From contig JAZGEF010000003.1 in the NCBI GenBank assembly GCA_036478595.1, positions 164,780 to 228,779 on the forward strand: a DNA stretch of 64,000 nt. The letters are read 5' to 3'. The DNA is from Granulosicoccus sp036478595. GTDB lineage: Bacteria > Pseudomonadota > Gammaproteobacteria > Granulosicoccales > Granulosicoccaceae. Below the pieces are notes generated by a model. The model saw nothing but the letters and a program-made list of their open reading frames with translations, made no database searches and was not told the DNA's origin. A program made the translations under genes and the position numbers. This document shows positions 27,111 through 36,138 of this stretch, in pieces. Positions within the stretch are counted from its first letter, which is position 1, and every line of letters begins with the position of its first letter.

Positions 27111-27740
27111 TCAGTCTTTTGAGCCTAGCTTGTCTATAAGATCAGCAATGGGTTGTTGCCGTGTTTTCAGGGAGGCTCGATTGACGATCAAACGGGAACT
27201 GATTTCGGCGATTAGCTCTAACGGTACCAAACCATTGGCTTCAAGGGTAGCCCCACTATCAACAACATCGACAATAAGATCAGATAAACCGGCCAATGGT
27301 GCAAGTTCCATTGAGCCATAGAGCTTAATGACCTCAACTTGCCGAGCTTTACTGGCAAAGTGAGCGCGCGCCACGGCGGGGTATTTAGTGGCGACGCGAA
27401 ACCTTCGCTGCGGCTCATCTAACTCGGTACCCGGGTGGCCACACACCATCAGGCGGCAGCAAGCGATATTTAAATCTAGCGGTTCGAGTACGCCTTCGCC
27501 ACCGTGTTCGAGCAAGGAGTCTTTACCCACGATCCCGACATCAGCGCCGCCATGCTGCACATAGGTTGCCACATCAGAGGACCGGACAATCAGCAGCTCA
27601 ACACCCGGCTGATTGCTTTGGATAATTAGGCTACGAGAACTATCAGGATCACCTACTGGCGTAATACCCGCCTTTGCAAGCAATGGCAGTGTTTCGTTAA
27701 ATATTCGGCCCTTGGATAACGCTATCCTAAGGGGTTTCAT
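27111..27740 (-). CDS. hisG: ATP phosphoribosyltransferase, short form (HisG)
   Basis: First enzyme of histidine synthesis. With 209 residues it lacks the C-terminal regulatory domain, so it is the HisG-S form that needs HisZ, which is not in this window. The opening RIALSKGRIFNETLPLL and the DVVDSGATLEANGL segment are characteristic. ATGA overlap with murA, as in the known murA-hisG order, but hisD and hisC do not follow. Confidence 0.95.
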   Translation of the reverse strand: MKPLRIALSKGRIFNETLPLLAKAGITPVGDPDSSRSLIIQSNQPGVELLIVRSSDVATYVQHGGADVGIVGKDSLLEHGGEGVLEPLDLNIACCRLMVCGHPGTELDEPQRRFRVATKYPAVARAHFASKARQVEVIKLYGSMELAPLAGLSDLIVDVVDSGATLEANGLVPLELIAEISSRLIVNRASLKTRQQPIADLIDKLGSKD

Positions 27741-28999
27741 CGATCAGGCACACGTTGGATCTCAGCACCCAACATGTGGAATTTTTCTTCGATGCGTTCG
27801 TAGCCTCTATCGATATGATAAACACGCCCGACTTCAGTTTGGCCATCAGCCATGAACGCTGCAAGTATTAAACTGGCCGATGCACGCAAATCAGTAGCCA
27901 TAACGGGCGCACCTGTTAAACGCTCGACGCCACGGATAGTGACCGAGTTACCATCGACCGTCATATCAGCTCCCATGCGTTGTAATTCGCTAATGTGCAT
28001 AAAGCGATTTTCAAATACGTTTTCGGTCACTTTGGCGGTGCCGTCTGCGAGTGCATTGAGCACACAAAATTGTGCTTGCATATCCGTGGGGAAATCAGGG
28101 TACGGCGCTGTTGAGATACTCACAGATTTTGGCCGCTGGCCTTTCATATCCAATTCGATCCAGTCTTCACCGGTGGTGATATGCGCACCCGCCTCGCGTA
28201 GCTTATCCAGTACCGAGGTTAGAATTTCTGGCACTGTATCACGCACTTTTATTTTTCCGCGAGTCACACACGCACCCACCAGGTAGGTGCCTGTCTCGAT
28301 GCGATCAGGCACTACACTGTAGTCAGTACCCATGAGTTGATCGACGCCTTGCACATGAATAGTGCTCGTACCAGCCCCTTCAATCTTGGCACCCATGGCG
28401 ATCAAGTAATTGGCAAGATCAACAACTTCAGGTTCACGCGCTGCATTTTCGAATACGGTTTCACCCTTGGCAAGCGCTGCAGCCATCAAAAGGTTTTCAG
28501 TGCCGGTTACAGTGACCAGATCGAAGGCAATGCGAGTGCCCTGTAAACGGCCAGCTTTTGCGCGAATGTAACCGCCATCTATATTTATTTCAGCCCCCAT
28601 AGCTCGCAAACCTTCAATGTGAAGATTGACAGGACGCGCACCGATCGCACAACCACCTGGCAAGGACACTTCAGCCTGCCCATAACGCGCAACCAGAGGC
28701 CCCAAGACCAGAATCGATGCACGCATGGTGCGAACCAACTCGTAAGCCGCGGTGTAATCATTAATGGTAGTGGGATCAACATCGACCACCATGTTGTCGC
28801 CCATGGTGATAGTACAACCCATGCGCGCAAGCAAAGACATGGTTGTAGTAACGTCATTCAAATGAGGAACATTACTGATAGTTGAGGTGCTGCTGCCAAG
28901 CAATGTGGCCGCTAATATAGGCAAAACAGCGTTTTTCGCGCCAGAAATCTTGACCTCACCTGTGAGCGGGGGGCTGCCATCTATCAGTAATTTATCCAT
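27737..28999 (-). CDS. murA: UDP-GlcNAc 1-carboxyvinyltransferase (MurA)
   Basis: First committed step of peptidoglycan synthesis: transfers enolpyruvate from PEP to UDP-GlcNAc. It has 420 residues with the N-terminal SGAKNA motif and the catalytic-loop cysteine in GGCAIGARPV (the fosfomycin target). It follows mlaB after 46 bases; the small BolA-type ibaG gene usually found between them is absent. Confidence 0.97.
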   Translation of the reverse strand: MDKLLIDGSPPLTGEVKISGAKNAVLPILAATLLGSSTSTISNVPHLNDVTTTMSLLARMGCTITMGDNMVVDVDPTTINDYTAAYELVRTMRASILVLGPLVARYGQAEVSLPGGCAIGARPVNLHIEGLRAMGAEINIDGGYIRAKAGRLQGTRIAFDLVTVTGTENLLMAAALAKGETVFENAAREPEVVDLANYLIAMGAKIEGAGTSTIHVQGVDQLMGTDYSVVPDRIETGTYLVGACVTRGKIKVRDTVPEILTSVLDKLREAGAHITTGEDWIELDMKGQRPKSVSISTAPYPDFPTDMQAQFCVLNALADGTAKVTENVFENRFMHISELQRMGADMTVDGNSVTIRGVERLTGAPVMATDLRASASLILAAFMADGQTEVGRVYHIDRGYERIEEKFHMLGAEIQRVPDR

Positions 29000-29045
29000 C
29001 GGGACTCAAAGCAATTGAAGAACGGCGGTGACCGCCAGCCGATGA

Positions 29046-29348
29046 TTATATCAGGCCCTTCACCTCACAAACGGCCGCCAATTGCAACAAGCCTTCAGGG
29101 ATGTGGGAAAACTGCACCTGGTGTTGGTGCAGATGAGCCAAAGCTTGGCATTCGATGAGCAACGCCAGCCCAGCACTATTGGCACTGCTGACTGAGCTAA
29201 AATCGATCTCAACCTTAGCCTGCTGCTCGATAACCGGGCGTACATTCTCCAGAGCCAACCGAGTTGTATTGAAGTCGAGCACACCGTTAAGCGCGCAACG
29301 ACCCCCGGTGATATCGATGCTGACATTTGTGTTCATTTCAGAGCTCAT
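29046..29348 (-). CDS. mlaB: MlaB, STAS-domain subunit of the Mla transporter
   Basis: Small cytoplasmic STAS protein that binds MlaF and stabilises the MlaFEDB complex. It has 100 residues; the segment SSANSAGLALLIECQALA is the STAS helix with the regulatory Ser/Thr region. The ATG at 29348 makes a TGATG junction with mlaC; a GTG at 29351 is the alternative. Confidence 0.88.
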   Translation of the reverse strand: MSSEMNTNVSIDITGGRCALNGVLDFNTTRLALENVRPVIEQQAKVEIDFSSVSSANSAGLALLIECQALAHLHQHQVQFSHIPEGLLQLAAVCEVKGLI

Positions 29349-29980
29349 CACTTAGATTCGGCGTTTTTCTTCTTTAGCGTACCGAGCAGGCCATCGATGC
29401 CACCTTTACTCACTTCAGTACCAAAGGCGGTGCGATAGCTGGTGACTAAGCTGACACTATTGACTTCGATGTCGTATATTTTCCAACCGCCTTTACCGCG
29501 CAGCTTATAGAGAACCGGCACAGCGCCGCCGCCGGCTTGATTGAAAACCGAACGCACTACTGCGTAGCCTTCTTTGTCAATTTGCCGATAGGGTTCGAAC
29601 TTTATTGTTTCACCGCTGTATTCAGTTAGCGCATTGGTATAGGTGTTCAATAGCAAATCTTTGAATTCAGCTACTAGATCCTTCTTCTGTTCCTTAGAGG
29701 CCTTTTTCCAGTTTTTACCAACCGCGAGACGAGTCATTCTATTAAAGTCGAGATGAGGCACAACAAGTTCATCAACCTTAGCGGCTAAATAGGCAGGATC
29801 GGCTTTGATCTTATCGACATCTGTTTTCAAGAAGCCCATCATTTGGGTGGTGGATTCAACCACCATCACTTGCGCGGGATGCTCCGCAGCCATTGCCACA
29901 AAAGACGCACATAACATTGCGAGGCTTGCAATGCAGTGTTTGACCACATTGTTAAAAGAATTATTGAAAGCGGGGATCAT
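29348..29980 (-). CDS. mlaC: MlaC, periplasmic phospholipid carrier
   Basis: Soluble lipid shuttle between the outer-membrane MlaA complex and inner-membrane MlaFEDB. It has 210 residues with a signal peptide (cleavage near AMAA, about residue 31) and the Tol-Tim/MlaC pattern: VDELVVPHLDFNRMTRLAVGKNWKKA, split here at its Asp/His core, and GWKIYDIEV. Confidence 0.93.
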   Translation of the reverse strand: MIPAFNNSFNNVVKHCIASLAMLCASFVAMAAEHPAQVMVVESTTQMMGFLKTDVDKIKADPAYLAAKVDELVVPHLDFNRMTRLAVGKNWKKASKEQKKDLVAEFKDLLLNTYTNALTEYSGETIKFEPYRQIDKEGYAVVRSVFNQAGGGAVPVLYKLRGKGGWKIYDIEVNSVSLVTSYRTAFGTEVSKGGIDGLLGTLKKKNAESK

Positions 29981-29996
29981 GATAATTTCCTTGTCA

Positions 29997-30446
29997 TTAC
30001 TTGTTCAGCAAAACTTGGCCGATCAATCGCTCAAGCACTAAGGCTGATTGCGTTAAGTCAATTTCACTGTCTTGTTCGAGAACTTCGTCATCAGCGCCTG
30101 GCTCAAGGCCGATGTATTGCTCCCCAAGTAGGCCCGCCGTGTAAATACTGGCCGAGGTATCTGTTGGGAATAGATTAAATTCTTCGTCAATAGTCAGGGT
30201 TACTTTAGCTTCGAAGGTGTCGCTGTCGTATACGATCTGCGACACCTGACCCACTTTGACACCACCAGCCGAGACTGGTGCCCGAACACGCAAGCCTCCA
30301 ACGTTGTCGAAGTTGGCATGCACTTGGTAACCAGCGGCACCGGAAAGGCTGGTGAGGTTACTCACTTTTAAGGCAAGAATTGTCATGGCCGCCAAAAACA
30401 GCAACATAAACAAACCAACCAAGACTTCTGTCGTACGAGAATTCAT
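29997..30446 (-). CDS. mlaD: MlaD, MCE-domain subunit
   Basis: Inner-membrane anchored MCE protein that forms the hexameric lipid channel of the Mla system. It has 149 residues: one N-terminal helix (about 8-28) and one MCE domain with the typical RVRAPVSAGGVKVGQVSQI segment. It lies between mlaE and mlaC in the conserved mlaFEDCB order. Confidence 0.95.
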   Translation of the reverse strand: MNSRTTEVLVGLFMLLFLAAMTILALKVSNLTSLSGAAGYQVHANFDNVGGLRVRAPVSAGGVKVGQVSQIVYDSDTFEAKVTLTIDEEFNLFPTDTSASIYTAGLLGEQYIGLEPGADDEVLEQDSEIDLTQSALVLERLIGQVLLNK

Positions 30447-30455
30447 AGTTCTTAC

Positions 30456-31235
30456 CTATACAGTAAACATAATAGCTGTCAGCAGAAAATCCAAGCCCAA
30501 CACCAATAAGCTCGAGTAAACCACTGTGCGGGTTGTCGCACTACTGACACCCTCAGACGTGGGCACACAGTCTGCCCCTTGAAAAATTGCAATCCAGCAA
30601 ACCACGAAACCAAACACGACTGCTTTTATCAAGCCACCCAGAACATCTTCGCGAAAATCGACCGAAGCATGCATTTGTGACCAATAAGCACCGGCATCAA
30701 CACCCAGCAATTCAACACCAACCAGGTGACCACCGAGCACACCGATTGCACTAAACATGGCCGCCAATGCTGGCAGCGCAAAAAAACCTGCAAGAAAACG
30801 TGGTGCAAATACCCGCTTAAACGGATCAACCGCCATCATCTCTAGGCCAGACAGTTGTTCCGTTGCTTTCATCAAGCCTATCTCAGCCGTCATTGCAGAC
30901 CCTGCACGACCGGCAAACAACAAACCAGCAACCACCGGGCCAAGTTCGCGCACCAATACTTTGGCAACAAAAATGCCGAGCGATTCTTCAGCTCCAAAAC
31001 CCACAAGCGTGTTGTATCCCTGCAGCGACAGCACCATACCGACGAACAAACCCGACACCAAGATGATTGAAAGCGTCATGACGCCAGATGAAAACAACTG
31101 TTTGATGACTAATGAAAAACGCGTTAACAGCGATGGTAATGCACCGATCAATTGTATAAGAAACACACTAGCGCGCCCAAGGCTTGCGAGCGCATCTAAG
31201 TAACGACGACCCGAGCTTGCAAGAAAGTCAATCAT
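30456..31235 (-). CDS. mlaE: MlaE, permease subunit
   Basis: Integral membrane permease of the Mla phospholipid ABC transporter. It has 259 residues, several hydrophobic helices and the family's core segment VLVRELGPVVAGLLFAGRAGSAMTAEIG (split: RELGP, then FAGRAGSA). ATGA overlap with mlaF. Confidence 0.95.
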   Translation of the reverse strand: MIDFLASSGRRYLDALASLGRASVFLIQLIGALPSLLTRFSLVIKQLFSSGVMTLSIILVSGLFVGMVLSLQGYNTLVGFGAEESLGIFVAKVLVRELGPVVAGLLFAGRAGSAMTAEIGLMKATEQLSGLEMMAVDPFKRVFAPRFLAGFFALPALAAMFSAIGVLGGHLVGVELLGVDAGAYWSQMHASVDFREDVLGGLIKAVVFGFVVCWIAIFQGADCVPTSEGVSSATTRTVVYSSLLVLGLDFLLTAIMFTV

Positions 31236-32059
31236 GAGCGCCGCTCGATATCGAAAAGATCAGTGGCGTAGTCAGGCGCTGCTGCTTGGAACGGTACTGG
31301 CCCATCTGGCAGACCATTGAGAAATTGCTGAACCCATTCAGATTCAGATTCGCGCAAAGCCTGTGGTGAATCCGCCGCAACAACTTTGCCATCCGAGATG
31401 ATCACGACGTAGTCAGAAATCGACATGGCCTCGTTTAGATCGTGCGAGACAATCAGCGATGTTAGATTAAGCGCCGCATTGACTGTTTTAATTAGTTCTA
31501 ACAACACCCCCATTGATATGGGGTCCTGGCCAGTAAACGGCTCATCGTAGAGAATCATCATGGGGTCAAGCATCAACGCTCGGGCCAGCGCGACGCGTCG
31601 GGCCATGCCACCAGATAACTCTGCTGGATAGAGATCTCGTGAACCCCGCAGGCCCACTGCCTGCAATCGCATCAAAACCAAGTGCCGAATTAATCGCTCA
31701 GGTAATTCAGTGTGCTCACGCAATGGAAACGCAACATTCTCAAACACGGTTATGTCGGTAAGCAAAGCGCCAGATTGGAACAACATGCCCATCCGCTTGC
31801 GCAAGGTGTATAGATCTCGACGACGTAATTTGGGAACTTCCAGGCCATCTACCTGGACTGACCCACTGGCGGGTTTTAGTTGGCCGCCAATTATTTTGAG
31901 CAGCGTTGTTTTACCTGTGCCACTTGGCCCCATAATCGTGGTGATTTTTCCACGTGGGATGTCCATATTGATGCCATTGAATATGACTTTACTGCCGCGC
32001 TCGAACCGTAGATCCCGAATTTGGACCAGGGTGTCTGATTGTGATTGTTGAGTATTCAA
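31232..32059 (-). CDS. mlaF: MlaF, ATPase subunit
   Basis: ATPase of the Mla transporter that maintains outer-membrane lipid asymmetry. It has 275 residues with Walker A GPSGTGKTT, signature LSGGMARRVALARAL and Walker B MILYDEP. First gene of mlaFEDCB-murA-hisG-aroG-aroG, apparently one long transcriptional unit. It diverges from mlaA across 205 bases. Confidence 0.96.
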   Translation of the reverse strand: MNTQQSQSDTLVQIRDLRFERGSKVIFNGINMDIPRGKITTIMGPSGTGKTTLLKIIGGQLKPASGSVQVDGLEVPKLRRRDLYTLRKRMGMLFQSGALLTDITVFENVAFPLREHTELPERLIRHLVLMRLQAVGLRGSRDLYPAELSGGMARRVALARALMLDPMMILYDEPFTGQDPISMGVLLELIKTVNAALNLTSLIVSHDLNEAMSISDYVVIISDGKVVAADSPQALRESESEWVQQFLNGLPDGPVPFQAAAPDYATDLFDIERRS

Positions 32060-32264
32060 GATGTTAGAAATGTTAGCTTAATGATGCTCTAGTGAGTGTA
32101 ACAGCTTGTAAGCGGAGCGCTTAATAGTATCCATATTGCCAGACAATGCTGACTCCCAGCTGAGCAAGCCATCAGCTACACTAAGCACCACAATCAGCGG
32201 CTTGTAACGCTAGGAACTCTAGACGGCCAAATGTTGGCTCAAACATGGCTATTGGAAAACAAAC

Positions 32265-33089
32265 ATGACCCGTATTTCGCTTCTTTTAGCGCTTGTCGTA
32301 AGCATAGTCTTTACAGCGAGCGGTTGCGCAACAAATACCAGCACCAGCCCAGTGTTCGATCCTTACGAATCTAGCAATCGCAAGATCTACGCTTTTAATA
32401 CTGGGCTCGATGTTGGTTTACTCGAACCTGCAGCCCGCACTTATCGGTTTTTTGTGGCTGACCCTATCGAAGATGGCGTCGGCAACGTATTTAGCAACAT
32501 CGGCGATGTGACCGTATTCGTCAATGCTGTTTTACAAGGGAAACTAAAGCAGGCAGCAAGTGATGCCGGGCGGTTTCTTGTTAACAGCACTATTGGAATA
32601 GCTGGCATATTTGATGTTGGTAGCCGAATTGGCTTGCCGAAACATAAAGACAGCTTCGGACAAACACTCGGCGTTTGGGGTGTTGGTGAAGGCCCATTCT
32701 TGATGCTACCCTTTCTTGGCCCCTCTAATGGCCGAGCCACAGCGGGTCGAATAGTTGATGGTGCAAGCAGCTATCTACCCAATTATTTGACCAACGATTC
32801 ACGAGTGATCAATACCACCAGAGCGATTGGTATTATTGATACTCGTGCACAATTTTTGTCGGCCGGCAAGCTGTTGGAAGACGCGCTTGATCCTTATCAA
32901 TTACTTCGAGATGTCTGGGTGAAGAATCATCGAGAGCAAACGTTTGAGGGCAAACGAGAGGTCAGCCTGGGTGAAGACTTCGACGAGTTTGAAGAATTTG
33001 ACGACGAAGACGATGAAGAACTCGATAACGAAAGTGAAGACGAAGCGATAGAAGATTCATCTATCGATGGCAGTTCCACCAGTGAATAA
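32265..33089 (+). CDS. mlaA: MlaA, outer-membrane lipoprotein, with acidic C-terminal tail
   Basis: VacJ/MlaA family lipoprotein that removes misplaced phospholipids from the outer leaflet with the help of MlaC. It has 274 residues: signal peptide with lipobox ASGC (Cys21), then the conserved VFDPYESSNRKIYAFN opening and the amphipathic ring-forming core. The last ~45 residues are almost wholly Asp, Glu and Ser, a tail I do not know from typical MlaA. It diverges from the other mla genes. Confidence 0.94.
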   Translation: MTRISLLLALVVSIVFTASGCATNTSTSPVFDPYESSNRKIYAFNTGLDVGLLEPAARTYRFFVADPIEDGVGNVFSNIGDVTVFVNAVLQGKLKQAASDAGRFLVNSTIGIAGIFDVGSRIGLPKHKDSFGQTLGVWGVGEGPFLMLPFLGPSNGRATAGRIVDGASSYLPNYLTNDSRVINTTRAIGIIDTRAQFLSAGKLLEDALDPYQLLRDVWVKNHREQTFEGKREVSLGEDFDEFEEFDDEDDEELDNESEDEAIEDSSIDGSSTSE

Positions 33090-33103
33090 GCTATAAAAGC
33101 GAC

Positions 33104-34093
33104 ATGAACAATGCAAACGACACCTCCAACGATGTATTTCTACAATCCGCGATAGACGTTATCGATATCGAAGCCGAAGCGCTATTGGCGCTAAAGCCGC
33201 GCTTGGATCAGAAATTTGTCGACGCCTGCAAACTGTTAATGGCCTGCGAAGGCAGGATTGTCGTGACCGGAATTGGCAAATCAGGGCATATCGGCAACAA
33301 GATGGCCGCCACCTTTGCCAGCACTGGCAGCCCCGCATTTTTTGTCCACGCGGCCGAAGCCAGCCACGGCGACTTAGGTATGCTCAAGCAAAGCGATGTG
33401 GTATTAGCCATATCTTATTCTGGCTCCTCAGATGAAATACTCACTTTGCTTCCAGGCATTAAACGGCTCGGCATTGCGTTAATCAGTCTCTGTAGTGGAT
33501 CAAACTCCCCACTTGCCAAAGCAGCCGATATTAACCTTGATATCAGTGTCGAAAAGGAAGCCTGCCCCTTAGGCCTTGCGCCCACAGCCAGCACCACCTG
33601 CACACTCGCTCTAGGCGATGCCTTAGCTGTGTCGTTACTTCATGCCAGGGGCTTTAGCGAAGATGACTTTGCAATGTCACACCCAGGCGGCCGTCTCGGA
33701 CGCCGATTACTGTTACGAGTGGGTGACATAATGCACGCAGAAACCGACACCCCGATGATCGACAAGCAGGCGCTTTTGCCGCAAGCTCTACTAGAGATGA
33801 CAAGCAAGGGCTTGGGTATGGTAACCATCATCGATGCAGATCAAAAACTATTAGGCGTATTTACTGACGGTGATTTACGACGCACAATTGATGAGCAAAA
33901 TGACTTACGCAGCCAACGCATTCAAGATGTCATGACAACAGGTGGTCGTACTACTACTACGGATACCTTAGCGATCAATGCTATTGCTTTAATGCAGCGG
34001 CATCGCATAACCGCACTGCCGGTAGTCAATGAGGCCGAGCGCATTACTGGCATCATTAGCATGCACGCACTGCTTGGCGCTGGAGTCGTGTAG
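33104..34093 (+). CDS. kdsD: Arabinose-5-phosphate isomerase (KdsD)
   Basis: Converts ribulose-5-phosphate to arabinose-5-phosphate, the first step toward Kdo for LPS. It has 329 residues: an N-terminal SIS sugar-isomerase domain (GIGKSGHIGNKMAATFASTG, split at its Gly/Ser positions; then SYSGSSDE) and two C-terminal CBS domains. It is followed directly by lptC (TAGTG overlap); kdsC, which usually separates them, is missing. Confidence 0.95.
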   Translation: MNNANDTSNDVFLQSAIDVIDIEAEALLALKPRLDQKFVDACKLLMACEGRIVVTGIGKSGHIGNKMAATFASTGSPAFFVHAAEASHGDLGMLKQSDVVLAISYSGSSDEILTLLPGIKRLGIALISLCSGSNSPLAKAADINLDISVEKEACPLGLAPTASTTCTLALGDALAVSLLHARGFSEDDFAMSHPGGRLGRRLLLRVGDIMHAETDTPMIDKQALLPQALLEMTSKGLGMVTIIDADQKLLGVFTDGDLRRTIDEQNDLRSQRIQDVMTTGGRTTTTDTLAINAIALMQRHRITALPVVNEAERITGIISMHALLGAGVV

Positions 34094-34677
34094 TGCAAGG
34101 TAGGCTAACCCGAATGCTGTCGCGCTATTGGCTACTTGTGCCACTATTGCTGTTGGTGCTCGTCGCGCGCAATTGGGTTGAAGATACGCCCACTGGTAGT
34201 GCCGCTGAATCGACCATCGACATGCAAGCCACTCATTCCGACTACTACCTTGAAGATTTTGTCACACAAAAATTCAGTGCTGACGGCGCGCTTGAGTACG
34301 AAGTGAGTGGCGACACCCTATTGCATTACCCCGAGGACAATCGATCAGAGATAATCAAACCTGATGTAACCCTGCATCGGCCACCGGTCACCTGGACGGT
34401 CATGTCGGAGAAGGGCTTGTTAGTCAAAGACCCTGAAACCTTCACTCTGCAGGGAAATGTTAGAGTGGAACGCACAGCGCAAAATCAGGCGATGGTGCAG
34501 ATACTGGCTAAGGATCTATCGATAGATACACAAAGCAACTTGCTCAGCACCACCGGCAAGGTAACAATAGATGCAGAAACATGGCAATTAGAAGCTGACG
34601 GGCTGCAATCCAGTATCGATAGCGGCAAACTCAATTTGCTCTCCAACGTAAAGGGACGTTATGAAGTGGCTAACTAA
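34093..34677 (+). CDS. lptC: LptC, LPS export protein
   Basis: Bitopic inner-membrane protein that takes LPS from LptB2FG to LptA. It has 194 residues: one N-terminal helix (about 8-24) and a periplasmic jellyroll domain. GTG start at 34093 overlaps the kdsD stop by one base and lies seven bases after GGAG. Its end overlaps lptA by 17 bases. Confidence 0.92.
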   Translation: MQGRLTRMLSRYWLLVPLLLLVLVARNWVEDTPTGSAAESTIDMQATHSDYYLEDFVTQKFSADGALEYEVSGDTLLHYPEDNRSEIIKPDVTLHRPPVTWTVMSEKGLLVKDPETFTLQGNVRVERTAQNQAMVQILAKDLSIDTQSNLLSTTGKVTIDAETWQLEADGLQSSIDSGKLNLLSNVKGRYEVAN

Positions 34678-35203
34678 CTTGAACACCAACATGAGCACAC
34701 ACAAAGCGCCTATCGTTTTGGCGATTTTCCTCGCCGCTAGCCTGTTGAGCTTGAGCGCTAGCGCCAAAAAGGGCGATATTACGCAAGCCATTGATGTCAG
34801 CGCTGATCGTTCCGAGTATGACGAGCAAAAAGGCATTCAGTCTCTAATTGGGAATGTTGAAATCAAACAAGGCACCATGGTTATTAAGGCCTCTAAGATC
34901 GAGATCTACCTGAAAAACAATCGCCTTAGCAAAATTGAAGGTGTTGGTAATCCAATTATTTTTGAGCAAATGAACGAAGCAGATGAACTGGTATCAGGCC
35001 GCGCCGACAGTATTAGCTACGACGCCAGCAATGGCACCTTGATTTTGATGGGCAACGCAACGCTTAGCCAACCTAGGCAACAACTAAAAAGCCAACGCAT
35101 CGTCTTCGATTCGACCAAACAAAAGGTGAGTGCTGAAGGTGGTGATAACGGACGTGTCAGCATTCGCATAGAAGCACCCCCCGTTAGCGATGACGGCAAC
35201 TAG
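34661..35203 (+). CDS. lptA: LptA, periplasmic LPS bridge
   Basis: OstA/LptA-fold protein that carries LPS across the periplasm from LptC to LptD. It has 180 residues with a signal peptide (cleavage near SASA, about residue 35) and the motif VDISADRSEYDEQKG-like opening (here IDVSADRSEYDEQKG). An AGGG ribosome site supports the ATG at 34661; an ATG ten codons later is possible. Confidence 0.93.
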   Translation: MKWLTNLNTNMSTHKAPIVLAIFLAASLLSLSASAKKGDITQAIDVSADRSEYDEQKGIQSLIGNVEIKQGTMVIKASKIEIYLKNNRLSKIEGVGNPIIFEQMNEADELVSGRADSISYDASNGTLILMGNATLSQPRQQLKSQRIVFDSTKQKVSAEGGDNGRVSIRIEAPPVSDDGN

Positions 35204-35245
35204 ATTTCTAACAACATAAGCTTGTGAAGACCTGCTAGCAATCAC

Positions 35246-36022
35246 ATGACAACACCGGTCAAGCCAATGCAAGATGCCTCAATCACTCATACAAGCCATC
35301 GCACACTGCGGGCAACTAACCTGCACAAGGCCTATAAAAAGCGTCGAATACTCGAAGGGGTTTCGCTAGAAGTTAGCACCGGCGATGTAGTTGGCTTGTT
35401 AGGCCCTAACGGTGCCGGCAAAACTACCTGTTTTTATATGGTAGTCGGTTTGGTTAAACCAGATCAAGGCACGATCACAATCGATGGCGCTGACATCACG
35501 CATCACCCAATGCATGCCCGTGCTCGGTTGGGCGTAGGCTATTTGCCGCAAGAGGCGTCAGTTTTCAGGCAGTTAAGCGTGGCGCAAAATATCACTGCAA
35601 TACTCGAGACTCGAAAAGGCGTAGACGCCGGCCAACGGCGTGACAAGCTCGAAGCCCTGCTTGAGGAACTGCAAATTGGGCATATTCGTGACAGCCTTGG
35701 CATCAGCCTCTCCGGTGGTGAACGACGACGTGTTGAAATTGCCCGCGCACTAGCAGCAGACCCAGGTTTTATCTTGCTGGACGAGCCTTTTGCAGGTGTT
35801 GACCCAATATCCATCCTCGACATACAACGCATCATCACCCATCTCAAAGAGCGCAATATCGGCGTGCTGATCACCGATCACAATGTGCGTGAAACCCTCG
35901 GTATCTGTGACAGAGCCTATATCCTTAGTCAGGGCACCCTCATTGCCGAAGGCAGCCCTGACGACGTGCTCGCACACGAGGACGTAAAGGCGGTATACCT
36001 GGGCGAAAACTTTCAGATTTAA
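35246..36022 (+). CDS. lptB: LptB, LPS export ATPase
   Basis: Cytoplasmic ATPase of the LptB2FG LPS extractor. It has 258 residues with Walker A GPNGAGKTT, signature LSGGERRRVEIARAL, Walker B FILLDEPFAGVDP and the switch His (ITDHNVRETL). It comes between lptA and rpoN, the conserved order. Confidence 0.97.
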   Translation: MTTPVKPMQDASITHTSHRTLRATNLHKAYKKRRILEGVSLEVSTGDVVGLLGPNGAGKTTCFYMVVGLVKPDQGTITIDGADITHHPMHARARLGVGYLPQEASVFRQLSVAQNITAILETRKGVDAGQRRDKLEALLEELQIGHIRDSLGISLSGGERRRVEIARALAADPGFILLDEPFAGVDPISILDIQRIITHLKERNIGVLITDHNVRETLGICDRAYILSQGTLIAEGSPDDVLAHEDVKAVYLGENFQI

Positions 36023-36138
36023 CGCGCACTTACCACTGCAATCCAGGTTGTAATCCAGGCCTCATAGGCCATACTCAAACGAGTGAGTTAGCCCACACTC
36101 TGGTGCTAATACGATTCGCCTTTTTCCTGGAATCTTTG

